Shown here: positions 5,991-6,889 of the stretch, one piece after another
How the letters are laid out: every line of letters begins with the position of its first letter
Numbering within the stretch: the stretch's first letter is position 1
Assembly: GCA_003543795.1 (NCBI GenBank)
Contig: DNBE01000077.1
Coordinates: forward strand, 1-6,889
Direction: 5' to 3'
Length of the DNA stretch: 6,889 nt
Source: Sutterella sp.
GTDB taxonomy: Bacteria; Pseudomonadota; Gammaproteobacteria; Burkholderiales; Burkholderiaceae_F
Made by a program: the position numbers and the translations under genes
Notes under the pieces: generated by a model
What the model was told of the DNA's origin: nothing
What the model saw: the letters and a program-made list of their open reading frames with translations, nothing else
Database searches by the model: none

Positions 5991-6889
5991 GTAGAGAAGG
6001 CGACCTTTTCGCGGGAGAAATGCCCGAACTTCACCCTGAAACAGAGAAGGTGAAGGGCGTTTTGCATGAACCGCTAGCCGAAAGGATGCGGCCCGAGACG
6101 ATTGAAGCCGTCGTGGGCCAGGAGCATCTATTGGCGGCAGGTCAGCCGCTTGCGGTCGCCTTTGAGGAAAAGCGCCCCCATTCGATGATTCTTTGGGGGC
6201 CGCCGGGTGTCGGGAAAACGACGCTCGCGCGCCTCATGGCCAAAGCCTTCGGGCTTCCCTTTATCGCGGTGAGCGCCGTTTTAGCCGGCGTCAAAGAAAT
6301 TCGCGATGCGGTCGACGCGGCTAAAGCCCATTTGGCGGCAACAGGAGAGCCCACGGTTGTTTTTGTCGACGAAGTGCACCGCTTTTCCAAAAGCCAACAA
6401 GACGCTTTTTTGCCGCACGTTGAAAGCGGGCTTTTCGTTTTCATAGGCGCGACTACTGAAAACCCGAGTTTTGAGGTCAACGGCGCTCTTCTTTCTCGCT
6501 CAAACGTCTACGTTTTAAAAACGCTTGAAGATAAAGACCTCGAAAAGTTACTCAATCTGGCCGTCAAACGCTTTTATCCGGAACTTCAATTTGAGGACGC
6601 CGCTAAAAGCATTCTTTTTACGTCGGCCGACGGTGACGCTCGCCGCTTTTTAAATCTCGTGGAACTCACCGCGAACTTGGCCCACGACAAAGGCTTTACG
6701 AAGATTACGGCCGATATCGTTCGGAAAAGCTTGCCGCAAACCTTACGACGCTTTGATAAAGGCGGAGAAAATTTCTACGACTTGATTTCGGCGCTTCATA
6801 AATCCGTACGAGGGTCGGATCCCGACGCGGCGCTTTATTGGATGAGTCGAATGCTTGAAGGCGGGTGCGACCCCTTATATATCGCGCGT
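5987..6889 (+). CDS. rarA: replication-associated recombination protein A (RarA/MgsA), AAA+ ATPase, 3' end outside window
   Basis: The first 301 residues of a protein whose family usually has about 430-450. RarA is a tetrameric AAA+ ATPase related to clamp-loader subunits and eukaryotic WRNIP1/Mgs1; it acts at stalled replication forks with SSB and RecA. The conserved order is clear: RMRPETIEAVVGQEHLL (33-49), Walker A GPPGVGKTT (71-79), Walker B VVFVDEVHRF (124-133), sensor 1 IGATTENPSF (153-162), and the arginine finger in LLSRSNVY (Arg171). A sensor 2-like GDARRFLNLVE comes next. The linker motif FYDLISALHKSVRGSDPDAA precedes LYWMSRMLEGGCDPLYIAR at the window edge. All ATPase residues are intact. 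The GTG start overlaps the asmA-like stop (GTGA) and has its own AAAGGA site. In E. coli rarA follows lolA; here an AsmA-family gene holds that place. Confidence 0.96.
   Translation, partial: MSREGDLFAGEMPELHPETEKVKGVLHEPLAERMRPETIEAVVGQEHLLAAGQPLAVAFEEKRPHSMILWGPPGVGKTTLARLMAKAFGLPFIAVSAVLAGVKEIRDAVDAAKAHLAATGEPTVVFVDEVHRFSKSQQDAFLPHVESGLFVFIGATTENPSFEVNGALLSRSNVYVLKTLEDKDLEKLLNLAVKRFYPELQFEDAAKSILFTSADGDARRFLNLVELTANLAHDKGFTKITADIVRKSLPQTLRRFDKGGENFYDLISALHKSVRGSDPDAALYWMSRMLEGGCDPLYIAR

Overview
The window reads as a junction between a mobile-element integrase module (left, about 1-2500) and an ordinary chromosomal operon (right, about 2600 to the end) of a Gram-negative bacterium, with an initiator tRNA gene at the boundary. 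AsmA (an envelope protein of Gram-negatives), a zinc-ribbon Nudix hydrolase and RarA point to Proteobacteria. The Nudix and RarA sequences look most like those of Burkholderiales with modest GC (Sutterellaceae-like), but that placement is an impression from sequence style, not a search result.

Left part: positions 2-550 hold the 3' portion of a TetR-family regulator that enters from beyond the window. Positions 551-969 are AT-rich and without a convincing gene; they contain a diverged direct repeat of about 50 bp that ends on the integrase stop codon. Positions 970-2289 (minus strand) encode a complete P4-type tyrosine recombinase. Its promoter region, 2290-2400, carries four copies of GATGGGTA arranged as two direct and two inverted copies. 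A strong hairpin (2467-2499) separates this from an intact initiator tRNA-Met(CAT) gene (2505-2581, minus strand), which has its own near-consensus promoter. A tRNA followed by a P4-type integrase on the same strand is the classic layout of an integrative element or genomic island inserted at a tRNA 3' end. The element would extend leftwards out of the window, and its second attachment site is not visible.

Right part: four tightly packed plus-strand genes form a probable operon: Nudix hydrolase, a diverged PyrD-like (dihydroorotate dehydrogenase family) protein, an AsmA-family envelope protein, and rarA (replication-associated AAA+ ATPase, cut by the window end). Gaps are 5 and 15 bp, and the asmA-like stop overlaps the rarA GTG start by 4 bp.

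The most notable points are the repeat array over the integrase promoter, the repeats at the integrase 3' end, the initiator tRNA as probable insertion site, and the PyrD-like protein that lacks the usual catalytic and substrate-binding motifs. I see no CRISPR array, no transposon, and nothing that amounts to a clearly new multi-gene system.
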